54,820 nucleotides of DNA from Verrucomicrobiota bacterium JB023 (GCA_030673895.1 JAUTCR010000069.1:1-54820), one strand, 5' to 3'; numbered from the stretch's first letter, positions 1 to 8,121 are shown. Program-made: numbers and translations. Notes: generated from the sequence alone by a model not told the origin.

Positions 1-92
1 GGGCATGAGTCCGAATTGCAAGGCGACGCCCTATCACTCGCAGTTTTCATTCTTCTCCACGAAGAGGCCGCCCGGGATGCTGACGTTCCGAC
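1..92. repeat. Imperfect direct repeat, copy A
   Basis: This stretch reappears at about 507-598 with scattered substitutions; both begin GGGCATGAGTCC and share CGACGCCCTATCACTCGCAG. Read on the minus strand, both copies keep a short frame that runs through VSIPG and ends in ENCE before a stop. They may be duplicated 3' ends of a decayed gene. I do not recognise the protein. No convincing intact gene is visible from 1 to 632. Confidence 0.6.
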
Positions 93-237
93 TTCTCCAA
101 CCCTTCTTATCGAAGGTCTTACCAACACGGGCTAGCCTCAACGCAGTCCACCTATCGGAACGCTTCTTAAGTCAGGGCCATTGGCCAAGCCTATCACCCT
201 CCTTGACCCGCTTTCTGCACCAGACGATCCCCGGACT

Positions 238-283
238 GCGGCAGCCTGCTGCCGCTTTTTTGCCTCGCAGCCTGCTGCGAGGC
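238..283. repeat. Two REP-type hairpins (forward core)
   Basis: Two perfect hairpins stand side by side. At 238-255 a 7-bp stem (GCGGCAG) closes a CCTG loop and is followed by six T residues. At 262-283 a 9-bp stem (GCCTCGCAG) closes the same CCTG loop. Both carry the core CAGCCTGCTG, although the outer stem bases differ. The same core recurs at 12.6-13.9 kb around a RAYT gene and at 53.95 kb. Confidence 0.8.
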
Positions 284-445
284 ACGTGGCTTGACCTTAA
301 CGGGAATCCAAGTTCTCAACGCGAGTTCACCGAAGCTCGATGGCATGAGTCTGCTCCCTAGGCTTCTACTTTACAGAAGCGATGAAAGCTCTGACGGTGT
401 GAGTTTGCCTAACTTGATCCACTTGGCGGTACCTCCCCGAGCTTC

Positions 446-489
446 GGGCCAGCAGGCTGGCCCTGACTCAAGCGGCAGCAGGCTGCCGC
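446..489. repeat. Two REP-type hairpins (reverse core)
   Basis: Hairpins at 446-463 (stem GGGCCAG, loop CAGG) and 472-489 (stem GCGGCAG, loop CAGG) carry the core in the opposite orientation, CAGCAGGCTG. Together with 238-283 they give the order forward, forward, reverse, reverse. Each 228-bp unit near the RAYT gene at 13 kb has the same order, which is a BIME-like arrangement. Confidence 0.8.
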
Positions 490-506
490 AGTCCATGGCC
501 TTCGGC

Positions 507-598
507 GGGCATGAGTCCAAATTGCAAGGCGACGCCCTATCACTCGCAGTTTTCCTTATTCTCCACGATATGTTCGCCCGGGATGCTGACGCTCCGGT
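507..598. repeat. Imperfect direct repeat, copy B
   Basis: Second copy of the sequence at 1-92. It lies between the REP hairpin ending at 489 and the end of the HAD-FolB gene at 633. On the minus strand its frame reads SVSIPG and ends in ENCE plus stop, matching copy A. It may be a duplicated gene tail or a repeat edge. Confidence 0.6.
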
Positions 599-632
599 CC
601 TTGACCCCGATTTTTTCAGGTGCAGCTGCCCC

Positions 633-1610
633 CTACTTCACGGCGGTCACAGAGACTGCTTCACAATTCTGAAGAATCATCTTCTCAACTGTCACGCGAA
701 TGCTTCGCAGGTGAAACTCGCTCTTGATCTCCACCGCGATATCCTCGGCCAAGGTTTCGATCAACTTACGCTCCCCACGACCCGCAATCGCTCTCACTTG
801 CTCGGAGACCTCGAAATAATCAACAGTCTCCGAAAACTCATCGTCCAAGCCCAAGATCCCATTCCGAGTCTCCATCACGAGAGAGATTTTCACAGTTTGC
901 GGCTTCGATCGCTCGCCTTCCGGCACCCCAATACGGGTCTCAGTAGCTAGCTTTCGAATCACAATGTCTTCCCGCACCGAGCGGGAGCCCATCTGCTCAA
1001 GAAGCGGGATGATTCCCCCGATACTTTGAAGGATCAGGTCGGGCCGACTACCCGCGAGCCGGGCTGGCGGATCATATCCCGAGAGAACTGCCACGGTGGT
1101 CACCCCACCTGCCTGGCCAGCCTCGATGTCGTGCACCATGTCACCGACATAAGCGGTATCACGGGCATCAAGTCCGTGGGTCGACAACATGCGCTCGATT
1201 TGACCGCGCTTATCCAAGACTCCCGCATAGGTGGCCTCAAAGTAATCAGTGAAGCCAAATGCCCGGGCCTGGCGGTCGAACGCTTCCCGGTTCATGCTAG
1301 TTAGGACAAACAACCTTAGCCCGAGCCGCTTGGCGGTCGTCAGGAAGCGCTCCGTATGCTCGAGAGGGCGGACACCCTCTTCCGCGGTCAGAAAAGCCTC
1401 CTTGAACATCGTTTCCAGCTCCTCCAGGTGATAACCGGGGAGAAACTCCTCGTAGAAATCGGGATAGGGAAGACGGAAATGCTCGCGGAACTGCTCCGCA
1501 TCCATCCTCGGCTTCTTGTGATGATCGAAAATGACGTTCGTCGCATGTAAGGTAGGATGGAAGTCATCCACCAACGTGCCCGACCAATCGAGAATGAGAT
1601 TCGCAAACAT
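633..1610 (-). CDS. HAD-family hydrolase fused to dihydroneopterin aldolase (FolB)
   Basis: A 325-aa two-domain protein. Residues 1 to about 205 are a HAD fold: nucleophile motif DWSGTLVDD (D8), motif II around VLTSMN, a Lys in the LDKRGQ stretch, and metal motif GDMVHD. Residues from about 213 to the end match FolB: GVPEGERSKPQ near its start, TVDYFEV, and K310 in VEKM at the catalytic-lysine position. FolB converts dihydroneopterin to 6-hydroxymethyl-dihydropterin and glycolaldehyde in cytosolic folate synthesis. The HAD domain could remove the phosphate from dihydroneopterin phosphate just before that step; this is inference. Odd point: the second motif-I Asp expected of most HAD phosphatases is Ser10, as in some phosphonatase-like or dehalogenase-like members, so the reaction is uncertain. 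The ATG lies 5 nt after the dciA-like stop, so it is co-transcribed with that gene. Confidence 0.85.
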   Translation of the reverse strand: MFANLILDWSGTLVDDFHPTLHATNVIFDHHKKPRMDAEQFREHFRLPYPDFYEEFLPGYHLEELETMFKEAFLTAEEGVRPLEHTERFLTTAKRLGLRLFVLTSMNREAFDRQARAFGFTDYFEATYAGVLDKRGQIERMLSTHGLDARDTAYVGDMVHDIEAGQAGGVTTVAVLSGYDPPARLAGSRPDLILQSIGGIIPLLEQMGSRSVREDIVIRKLATETRIGVPEGERSKPQTVKISLVMETRNGILGLDDEFSETVDYFEVSEQVRAIAGRGERKLIETLAEDIAVEIKSEFHLRSIRVTVEKMILQNCEAVSVTAVK

Positions 1611-1615
1611 CCTGC

Positions 1616-1999
1616 CTATCCTGTGACCAATTTGACGTCCCGTATTTTTTCCGCTCCCAGCTCTTCTTTCAGCTTCGCAAGAAGATGACCTCTCGATTGC
1701 TCGAGATGAAACCTCATCGCGGGCTGGAGAACCCGGAGCATCAAAATGCCATGCCTCAGACTCACCACTTGGGTTTGCGAGGCGATAAAATCACCGGCGA
1801 TACGGCTCCATCCTTCTTGGATAGCCCCTTCCTCTAGCCCTTCGGAGAGCTTGAGACCACCAAGGATATCGCCCACCCAATCCTTCGCTTGAGAGGAATT
1901 CTTCTCCGTCGAGGAGGGTTCGTCACCTAGCCGCCACTCCCGCAGCATGCGCCAGCGCGCATACGAGGAGCGATCACCCCGTGACTTGGAGCGCTTCAT
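1616..1999 (-). CDS. dciA: DUF721 / DciA-like replicative helicase loader
   Basis: About 127 aa. The C-terminal half has the DUF721 pattern: a Trp then a hydrophobic Gly-Asp stretch (EGWSRIAGDFIASQTQ), followed by the L-M-L-R-V strand and a helix of the kind HLLAKLKEELGAEKI. DciA proteins deliver the replicative helicase DnaB to the origin in bacteria without DnaC or DnaI. The N-terminal 40 residues are basic and low in order. The ATG at 1999 overlaps the ferredoxin stop (TGATG), a sign of translational coupling; a TTG one codon earlier is possible. The HAD-FolB gene follows 5 nt downstream. The family call is fairly secure; the loader role is carried over from other bacteria. Confidence 0.75.
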   Translation of the reverse strand: MKRSKSRGDRSSYARWRMLREWRLGDEPSSTEKNSSQAKDWVGDILGGLKLSEGLEEGAIQEGWSRIAGDFIASQTQVVSLRHGILMLRVLQPAMRFHLEQSRGHLLAKLKEELGAEKIRDVKLVTG

Positions 2000-2235
2000 C
2001 AATCGTCACCGTCCTCGCCGATCGCTTCGACGGGACAACCTTCCATTGCCTCACGGCAGAGCTCAAGCTCGTCGTCGTTTTCCGGCTGCTTGAAGACGTA
2101 GGAGTAACCCTCGTCTTCCTGACGCGTGAAATTCGCGGGTGCGGTTTCGCGGCACAAGTCGCAATCGATACACTGCGTATCGACGTAGAATTTGCCACCC
2201 ACATTTTCCTCATGCTTATCGTCTCGGTCTGCCAT
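1999..2235 (-). CDS. Single-cluster 4Fe-4S ferredoxin
   Basis: A 78-aa acidic protein with CIDCDLC giving three cysteine ligands and a later EGCPVEAI giving the fourth; a further Cys lies at LCREAMEG. This is the layout of small single [4Fe-4S] ferredoxins, soluble electron carriers. It is the first gene of a minus-strand set with the DciA-like and HAD-FolB genes; its stop overlaps the next ATG. The start at 2235 follows a weak purine-rich AGAGAAG. The redox partner cannot be told from context. Confidence 0.88.
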   Translation of the reverse strand: MADRDDKHEENVGGKFYVDTQCIDCDLCRETAPANFTRQEDEGYSYVFKQPENDDELELCREAMEGCPVEAIGEDGDD

Positions 2236-2391
2236 AGCTTCTCTTGAATTGAGCTAGGGTAATCTCCTACCCCCGCATGGCAAGCAAAGCATTTTTTCGC
2301 ACATGCCGGTTTTTCCGACCTTTCGCAAGCTCCCCTTGATTTCAACGCTGGCCAAGGGCAGCCTCCCCCCCTAAACCTCTCTCAACTAATA

Positions 2392-3657
2392 ATGAGCCGC
2401 CGCCGGAGACGTTCCAAAACCAAACGATCGGCTACCGAAAGGGAGTTTGATGAATCGACCGCACCCGAGGAGGCATCCGAGAATCCGGAATTGCCCCTCG
2501 ATGATGGGACTGAAGTGTCTGGTGAGCTGACGGAGCCGGAACCCGAGGCAATCGAAGGTCGGGCCGAGGTCGATATCGATCCCCTGGATCTTGATGACGA
2601 CGACTTCGATTTTGAAGCGAGCATTGAGCCCGAACCCGATCCGATTGCCCCCGCCCCCATCATTCACGAGTCACCTGAGGAGCCAGAGACGAACGCTCTG
2701 CCGGATGAGCAGGAGCCCACCTCCGAGGTGGGTGACACCGAGGATTCAGCCCAAGCTTTGCCACCCCGTATCGCTCTGCAAAAAGAGGACCCGCCGCTTA
2801 AAAACGCGGATGCCCTTGGCGAGCTGGATAGCGACGAGGAATCCCCATCAACGGAAGAGTCGCCAGCTGCTCAGCCAGTCACTCAACAAGACTCTTCTGA
2901 TGCGCCGACAGAGATGGCGACCTCGGATGACCAAGCCGATGACCCGATGACTCCCGGGACGGCGCAGGCAGCTGATACTCCGGACGCCTCCCCCGAACAG
3001 GCTCCGGCGGAAGACGTGCCCACGCCAGCCCCACCCGAGGATAACTCGACGGCCGGAACTGGCTTCCGATCGTTTGTCACCCGCCTTTCGCTTTTTGAGA
3101 AGGTTTCGCTCCTCATCGTCGGCGCGACTGTCCTCACTCTGGGTCTTTGGGGCTATTCCGCCACTCTGGGTAGCCTGCCCAAGAGCTCGGATGAGCGGGA
3201 ACTTGATTTCCCCATTGAAGGTCAGCATGCGGTCCTCAAGGATTTGAAAACCTTCTGGCGCTCTCCCCGGCGCGAGGGAGAGCAGATCGACGAGATTTCG
3301 CAGGAGGTGGAGCTCCTTCCTTATGTCGAAATCGAACTCGCTTCCTCGGCCAAGAGAGGGACGCTTCGTTTCCTTTTCCGCGATGAGAATGATCAATCGG
3401 CGGGCGATCCGACAACCCTCACGTTCGAGAACGGGAAATTCCTCCCCTCCTCGAGACCAACGGCTTCCGTCAATGGCTCGAAGGCCAGCATCAGGGCCAC
3501 CACCGGCTTCGAGCGGGAAGGCGAGATCCTCTCCTATGTCTCTGATCCCACCTTCCGCTGGGAACTGGTCATCCTTGAGTCCAGCGGGGATGAAGACGAC
3601 GACTTCCCCGTTCTGCTCGAGTGCCCCATTTCACCGAATCGAAAAGATCTACCATGA
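2392..3657 (+). CDS. Acidic single-pass membrane protein, unknown function
   Basis: A 421-aa protein I do not recognise. Residues 1-12 are Arg/Lys-rich (MSRRRRRSKTKR). Residues about 15-225 are strongly acidic, Pro/Glu/Asp-rich and probably disordered. A single membrane segment follows at about 237-260 (VSLLIVGATVLTLGLWG), then a compact domain of about 155 residues that should lie outside the cytoplasm if the positive N-terminus is inside. The stop overlaps the start of the coproheme decarboxylase gene (ATGA), so the two are probably co-translated and may be functionally linked. A role in haem synthesis or envelope biology is only suggested by that coupling. Confidence 0.75.
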   Translation: MSRRRRRSKTKRSATEREFDESTAPEEASENPELPLDDGTEVSGELTEPEPEAIEGRAEVDIDPLDLDDDDFDFEASIEPEPDPIAPAPIIHESPEEPETNALPDEQEPTSEVGDTEDSAQALPPRIALQKEDPPLKNADALGELDSDEESPSTEESPAAQPVTQQDSSDAPTEMATSDDQADDPMTPGTAQAADTPDASPEQAPAEDVPTPAPPEDNSTAGTGFRSFVTRLSLFEKVSLLIVGATVLTLGLWGYSATLGSLPKSSDERELDFPIEGQHAVLKDLKTFWRSPRREGEQIDEISQEVELLPYVEIELASSAKRGTLRFLFRDENDQSAGDPTTLTFENGKFLPSSRPTASVNGSKASIRATTGFEREGEILSYVSDPTFRWELVILESSGDEDDDFPVLLECPISPNRKDLP

Positions 3658-4487
3658 ACGAAAACGACCTTCCGTCCGTTACCCCTCCCGAGGGCTGGCA
3701 TGTCCTCCACATTTATTACCAGATCGACCATTCCCAATGGAGTGTTCTCAACCGTGATGAACAGCGAGCCGCCAAGGTCCGCCTTACCGAGCTGATCCAG
3801 GAAATCCGGTCCCATCCGGACACCCAACTGCTAGTCTTCGCCGTGGCGACGCCCAAGGCTGACTTGGGCTTCATGCTACTCACCCCTGATTTGGTGGATG
3901 CCGTTGCCTTTGAGAAGAAACTGACCCTCGGATTGGGTGCCGACGTGCTCGCCCCGACTTACTCCTACCTCTCGCAGACCGAACGCTCCGAATACACGAC
4001 AACGCGCGAGCAGTACGGGGAAGAGACCCTCGTCTCTGAGAAGGGATTGACCCCCGGCTCGGCAGAATATGAAGCCGGTCTGGAGGAATTCGACGAACGC
4101 ATGAAGCATTACACCAAGCATCGCCTCTATCCCGTGCTTCCCCCGTGGCCGGTCGTCTGCTTCTACCCCATGTCAAAGCGACGTTCGGCTCATCCCGACT
4201 ACAACTGGTATTCGACCGACTTTGACGCTCGCAAACAGCTGATGAAAGGCCACGCCACCACCGGCAGAAAGTATGCTGGGAAGATTCTACAGTTAATCAC
4301 CGGTTCGACAGGCCTTGATGAGCATGAGTGGGGTGTCACCCTACTTTCTCATAACACGAGCTTCGTCAAAGACATCGTCTACGAAATGCGTTTCGACGAT
4401 GTCTCATCTCGATATGGTGAATTTGGAGATTTCTACATCGGCCTCCAACTTCCTTTGGACGAGATCTTCCGCCGCATTTGCCTCTGA
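3654..4487 (+). CDS. chdC: Coproheme decarboxylase / chlorite dismutase-family protein (ChdC/HemQ)
   Basis: 277 aa from the ATG at 3654, which overlaps the upstream stop (ATGA); the GTG at 3621 is an in-frame extension. Family signatures are clear in the second half: FYPMSKRR, NWYSTDF with the likely catalytic Tyr, MKGHATTGRKY with the haem-ligand His, GLDEHEWGV, and YEMRFDDVSSRYGEFGDF. ChdC oxidatively decarboxylates coproheme to haem b as the last step of the coproporphyrin-dependent pathway. That route is best known from Gram-positive bacteria, so its presence here is informative about haem synthesis in this organism. The ending motif set favours ChdC over true chlorite dismutase. A terminator follows at 4536. 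Confidence 0.9.
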   Translation: MNENDLPSVTPPEGWHVLHIYYQIDHSQWSVLNRDEQRAAKVRLTELIQEIRSHPDTQLLVFAVATPKADLGFMLLTPDLVDAVAFEKKLTLGLGADVLAPTYSYLSQTERSEYTTTREQYGEETLVSEKGLTPGSAEYEAGLEEFDERMKHYTKHRLYPVLPPWPVVCFYPMSKRRSAHPDYNWYSTDFDARKQLMKGHATTGRKYAGKILQLITGSTGLDEHEWGVTLLSHNTSFVKDIVYEMRFDDVSSRYGEFGDFYIGLQLPLDEIFRRICL

Positions 4488-4535
4488 GCCGATTCGAAAA
4501 GAACCTCCAAACGCTCCGACACTGACTTTTCACCG

Positions 4536-4567
4536 AAGGCCGCCCCTCAAAGGGCGGCCTTTGTCGT
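4536..4567 (+). terminator. Rho-independent terminator after chdC
   Basis: A strong hairpin, AAGGCCGCCC paired with GGGCGGCCTT, with a short loop and a short T run. It lies about 50 nt after the chdC stop. Confidence 0.8.
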
Positions 4568-4810
4568 TCCCGAGCGAATCTCCCAATTCCAGCTCAATCA
4601 GGCTATGGCTCGCGGGAAATACCTCAACCTCTCTGAGATTAGCCACTTACTTTACAAACCGCCGATTGCCAGGATCCGGTTCAGCATACTGGAACGACTT
4701 TGAATGACTTCCCGAAGAGCCTCATGTGTTGTTCGACTCAACTTGCTCGTTCTTTGGACGTGATGAGATGCGGCTACCCCTTCACTTCAAACAAAGAAAC
4801 TATCTTTTAA
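4568..4810. other. Intergenic stretch without a recognisable gene
   Basis: Between the chdC terminator and the small minus-strand ORF. A plus-strand open frame crosses it but overlaps chdC and has no family features. I see no RNA gene or clear repeat here. Confidence 0.5.
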
Positions 4811-5113
4811 CTAGTTAGCTTCCAACTCGTTATCCACCTCATAATCAGAGATGAGCAAGTCCTCGTCTTCTTCCAAAAAACCTGTCTCATCAGATGCGTC
4901 AACCTCCTGTGGTTTCCACAACAGCGGCAATAGCAAAAGCGCCGCGGCTGCAGCGAAAAGCCAATAACCTGAGCGAGTACTTCCTAGCTTCAATATATTC
5001 AATCTAACCAAGAAGATGACTGATATAAATGAAAAAATTCGATATCTTTTCACGAACTGATAAGCTGCGCCTATTTCCGGCTGCTTGCAGACCGTGTCCG
5101 GGATCTCAGCCAA
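4811..5113 (-). CDS. Small putative membrane protein with acidic tail
   Basis: A 100-aa frame starting at TTG. It has one or two hydrophobic stretches (about residues 27-42, and a clearer one at about 50-66, YWLFAAAAALLLLPLLW) and a very acidic C-terminus (EEDEDLLISDYEVDNE). No family is recognised. The stretch is more A+T-rich than its neighbours. It is divergent from the VWA gene. It resembles, in layout only, the small membrane protein at 35495-35695. The start is uncertain and the gene may be spurious. Confidence 0.45.
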   Translation of the reverse strand: MAEIPDTVCKQPEIGAAYQFVKRYRIFSFISVIFLVRLNILKLGSTRSGYWLFAAAAALLLLPLLWKPQEVDASDETGFLEEDEDLLISDYEVDNELEAN

Positions 5114-5178
5114 CCGCCTCTAAGACCATTCGTATCGTTGACTAACGGGGATTCGCGGAGAAGCTAGGAGCGAAGCTC

Positions 5179-7416
5179 TTGAAATTCTCGATTAGCCAAC
5201 TCCACCTTGCGGCCCCGCCCCTCTTCCTCTGGTTAGGCCTCGCTCTCCTAGCTGCCATTGGTTGGTATTGCTGGACTGCCTGGCGCCGCGCCACCCGCCC
5301 GATCCGCACCGGCTCTCTCGAGCTTCTCCGCTTCATCATCGCGTGTCTGGTCGTTTTTGTCCTACTGCAGCCCGAGTGGCACCGGGTCATTAATCCCACC
5401 GATGAGCCCGAGATCGTCATCCTCGCCGATGCCTCGGGGTCAATGGCGACAGTAGATGCCGTCTCGGAGCAACAGGGCTCCGGGTCGCGAGTTTTGTCCC
5501 GCAATGAGCTTAGCCAAGAAATCCTGGCTTCGGAGTTCTATCTCCCTCTCCTTGAGGACGGCAAAACGTCCGTCAACGTCGAGACCTTCGGCTCGCCGCC
5601 CGAGAATCCCGCCCCAGGCGAGCAGGCGGGGACCAATCTCGATAGAGCACTCTCCTCGCTGCTCGAGAATCGCCCCAATCTGAGGTCGGTCGTCTTACTT
5701 ACTGACGGCGATTGGAATCAGGGGTCTGCACCTGTCACCACGGCGCAGAAATACCGCCTGCGGGATATCCCAATCTTTCCCATCCCACTCGGCGCGGAAA
5801 CCCGTCTGCCAGACCTTGAGCTCACCTCCGTCAGCGCGCCCACCTACGGCATCATTGGAGAGAATGTGCAGATTCCCTTCACTATCACCTCGTCACTCGA
5901 CCGCGAGCTGCGAACCATCGTTCGCCTGAAGGATGAAAACGGAGTCGAAACTTCCAAGGATCTGACAATCCCCGCGCGCTCGACCCATTACGATTCCATT
6001 CTCTACCGGGTGCAAAAGGAGGGGTCCACGACCCTGGAGCTCACGCTACCCGTGGCGGGCGGTGAATTGCTAGAGGACAATAATGCGCGCACCTTCACCA
6101 TCGCGGGCAAGCCTGAGAACATCCGTGTGCTGGTGGTCGAAACCCTGCCCCGTTGGGAATACCGCTTCATCCGCAATGCCCTCTCCCGCGATCCCGGCGT
6201 GCAGGTTGACTGTTTGCTCCTCCACCCTCAATTGGACCCCGGTGACGGCCCGGACTACATTCAAAGCTTCCCAGAGAAGCCGGAGGAGCTTCAACAATAC
6301 GACGTCATCTTTCTGGGTGACGTCGGCATTGGCGACAAGCAGCTGACGCCCGAACAGGCCGAGATGCTCAAGGGCTTGGTGAGCAATCAGGCCTCGGGGC
6401 TGGTCTTCATCCCAGGGAGCCAGGGGAACTGGCAGAGCTTGGTTGGCTCCCCCCTCGGCGATCTTCTCCCGGTCGAGCTTGACCCCAAGCAATCGTCCGG
6501 CATCTCGGATGTGGCTCCCTCTCCTCTGGATCTCACCACCCCGGGCCGCTCCTCCCTTCTCACCATGCTCGCCGATACCGAGGAGCAGAACCCCGCCGTA
6601 TGGTCCTCTCTGCCCGGCTTCCACTGGCACGCCCCCGTGGTGCGCGCCAAGTCCGGCTCCGAGGTCCTCGCCGTCCACGCCAACCGGCGCAACGAGTACG
6701 GCCGCATCCCACTTCTGGTCACCAATCGCGTCGGCTCCGGCAAGGTCCTCTTTCTCGGCCATGATTCCGCCTGGCGCTGGCGCCGGGGCGTGGAGGATCT
6801 GTATCACTATCGCTTCTGGGGACAGGTTGCGAGATGGATGTCCTATCAACGGAATATTGCTGCGGATCAGCGGCTTCGTCTCTATTTCGCCCCCGAGCGA
6901 CCCAAGCCCGGCGATACCGTCACCATCACCGCCAATGCCTTCGATACGAACGGGGCCCCCATCAAGGAGGGCACCCTACCTCTTAAGCTGGTCGCCCCAT
7001 CCGGCAATACCAGCCGCCTGGCGCTGGAGGCAGAGGAAGGCGAAAACCCGTGGGGCTCCTTCAGCGGTTCCTTCCGGGTCAGCCAATCCGGCCCTTGGCA
7101 GATCGAAGCCTTTCTCCCTGATGATCCGGAAGACCAGCCCCGTCTTTCGACCACCGTCCTCGCGCAAGAGGATCAACTGGAAAAAATCGGCCAACCGGCG
7201 AGGCCCGAGATCCTGGCTGAAGTTGCCTCCCTCTCCCGCGGAACGATTGCCTCACCGGACGATCTTCCCAACCTGCTTGAGAAGCTGCAACTTCTACCAA
7301 CCCCAAGACCGCAGGTGATCCCCCTCCGGCTGTGGGCTCATCCTTGGACCGCGATCCTCATCATCAGCCTACTCGCCCTCTTTTGGACAGGGCGAAAGTT
7401 CAACGGGACGTTCTAA
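5179..7416 (+). CDS. VWA-domain membrane protein with glutamine-amidotransferase-like domain
   Basis: 745 aa. Two N-terminal membrane segments (about 10-30 and 48-63) precede a von Willebrand A domain whose MIDAS motif is DASGSM, with a TNLDRAL Thr and an LTDGDWN Asp. A class I glutamine-amidotransferase-like domain follows (IRVLVVETLPRWEYRFIRN onward), then beta-rich sequence and a last membrane helix near the C-terminus. It resembles the large membrane VWA proteins that sit with MoxR ATPases and DUF58 proteins in planctomycetes and verrucomicrobia. Those partners are not adjacent here. The start is a TTG supported by AGGAG 8 nt upstream. Metal-dependent protein binding is likely; the GATase-like domain is probably non-catalytic. 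Confidence 0.85.
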   Translation: MKFSISQLHLAAPPLFLWLGLALLAAIGWYCWTAWRRATRPIRTGSLELLRFIIACLVVFVLLQPEWHRVINPTDEPEIVILADASGSMATVDAVSEQQGSGSRVLSRNELSQEILASEFYLPLLEDGKTSVNVETFGSPPENPAPGEQAGTNLDRALSSLLENRPNLRSVVLLTDGDWNQGSAPVTTAQKYRLRDIPIFPIPLGAETRLPDLELTSVSAPTYGIIGENVQIPFTITSSLDRELRTIVRLKDENGVETSKDLTIPARSTHYDSILYRVQKEGSTTLELTLPVAGGELLEDNNARTFTIAGKPENIRVLVVETLPRWEYRFIRNALSRDPGVQVDCLLLHPQLDPGDGPDYIQSFPEKPEELQQYDVIFLGDVGIGDKQLTPEQAEMLKGLVSNQASGLVFIPGSQGNWQSLVGSPLGDLLPVELDPKQSSGISDVAPSPLDLTTPGRSSLLTMLADTEEQNPAVWSSLPGFHWHAPVVRAKSGSEVLAVHANRRNEYGRIPLLVTNRVGSGKVLFLGHDSAWRWRRGVEDLYHYRFWGQVARWMSYQRNIAADQRLRLYFAPERPKPGDTVTITANAFDTNGAPIKEGTLPLKLVAPSGNTSRLALEAEEGENPWGSFSGSFRVSQSGPWQIEAFLPDDPEDQPRLSTTVLAQEDQLEKIGQPARPEILAEVASLSRGTIASPDDLPNLLEKLQLLPTPRPQVIPLRLWAHPWTAILIISLLALFWTGRKFNGTF

Positions 7417-7501
7417 AGGCGGACCATCTTGCAGGGGAAGCCGCGCTCTCATTTTACGGGCTCAGTCTTCCAGCCGGCGCGCCAAGTTGCTCCGACAAAC
7501 T

Positions 7502-7519
7502 GACCCAGGTGGGTCGTTT
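7502..7519 (+). terminator. Possible weak terminator after the VWA gene
   Basis: GACCC-AGGT-GGGTC followed by GTTTT, about 85 nt after the stop. The stem is short, so the call is tentative. Confidence 0.35.
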
Positions 7520-7605
7520 TGGAACGTTTTTGGAAGGTTCTGACTTCTTCGGACGAAACACCCCATTCACGCAACTCTCTGCATATCAGCAATATAGGAA
7601 TCTGA

Positions 7606-7620
7606 AGACCAATCTGGTCT
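7606..7620. promoter_or_regulatory. Inverted repeat upstream of hsp20, possible operator
   Basis: AGACCA-ATC-TGGTCT is a perfect 6-bp inverted repeat about 50 nt before the Hsp20 start, and GCAGACC recurs just inside the gene. It could be a repressor site. It is neither CIRCE nor a clear sigma-32 promoter. Confidence 0.35.
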
Positions 7621-7671
7621 GCGGTCTGCAACTTAGGTGTCGTTAACCCAATAACAACCCTAACAAATATC

Positions 7672-8058
7672 ATGACTAATAATCTGACTTGCAGACCAAA
7701 CAGTGTAGCGACCGAACTTGACCGCGTCTTCCGTGCCTTTGCCACTCCTTCCACAATCAGCCAATGGCGCTGGCTGGAGAAAGATGAAGCTTGGGTCGGA
7801 CAAATCGACCTTCCCGGTTTCGCTAAGGAAGAAGTGACCGTGAATCTCGACAAGGATCGACTCCTGGTGATCGAAGCAAAGCACAGCGAAGACGACGAAC
7901 GCGAGTTCAAGCGCGAAGCCGTCAGCTACCGCCTCCGACTCCCTAACGAAGCCAATGCCGAGAACATCAGCGGCAAGCTGGAGAACGGCGTCCTTGAGGT
8001 GATAGTTCCCAAGGTGACTCCCGATTCCCAGATCGCCCGCCGCATCGAGCTGAACTGA
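7672..8058 (+). CDS. Hsp20/alpha-crystallin small heat-shock protein
   Basis: 128 aa, nearly all alpha-crystallin domain: a WVGQIDLPGF strand, VTVNLDKDRLLVIEAKH, the FKREAVSYRLRLP segment, and the A-x-x-x-G-x-L-x-N-G-V-L motif (GKLENGVLEVIVPK). Small heat-shock proteins are ATP-independent holdases that form oligomers in the cytoplasm. The N-terminal arm is short, about 35 residues, and the C-terminal extension ends ARRIELN. The gene stands alone with its own upstream region and a strong terminator downstream. Confidence 0.93.
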   Translation: MTNNLTCRPNSVATELDRVFRAFATPSTISQWRWLEKDEAWVGQIDLPGFAKEEVTVNLDKDRLLVIEAKHSEDDEREFKREAVSYRLRLPNEANAENISGKLENGVLEVIVPKVTPDSQIARRIELN

Positions 8059-8121
8059 CACGCTCCTTCTGCCGCCTCCGGGCGGCTCCCACTTTCAAGG
8101 ATTGGTGTGATTGGTAAGCAG

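Noticed and set aside
3621-3653. GTG start upstream of chdC
   Set aside because: It would place 11 residues inside the upstream gene; the ATGA overlap at 3654 is the better start.
6070-6849. Long antisense open frame inside the VWA gene
   Set aside because: Typical of codon-position bias on the opposite strand; no motif and no ribosome site.
7540-7671. Sigma-32 type heat-shock promoter before hsp20
   Set aside because: CCCCATT is present, but no CTTGAAA-like -35 lies at the right distance.
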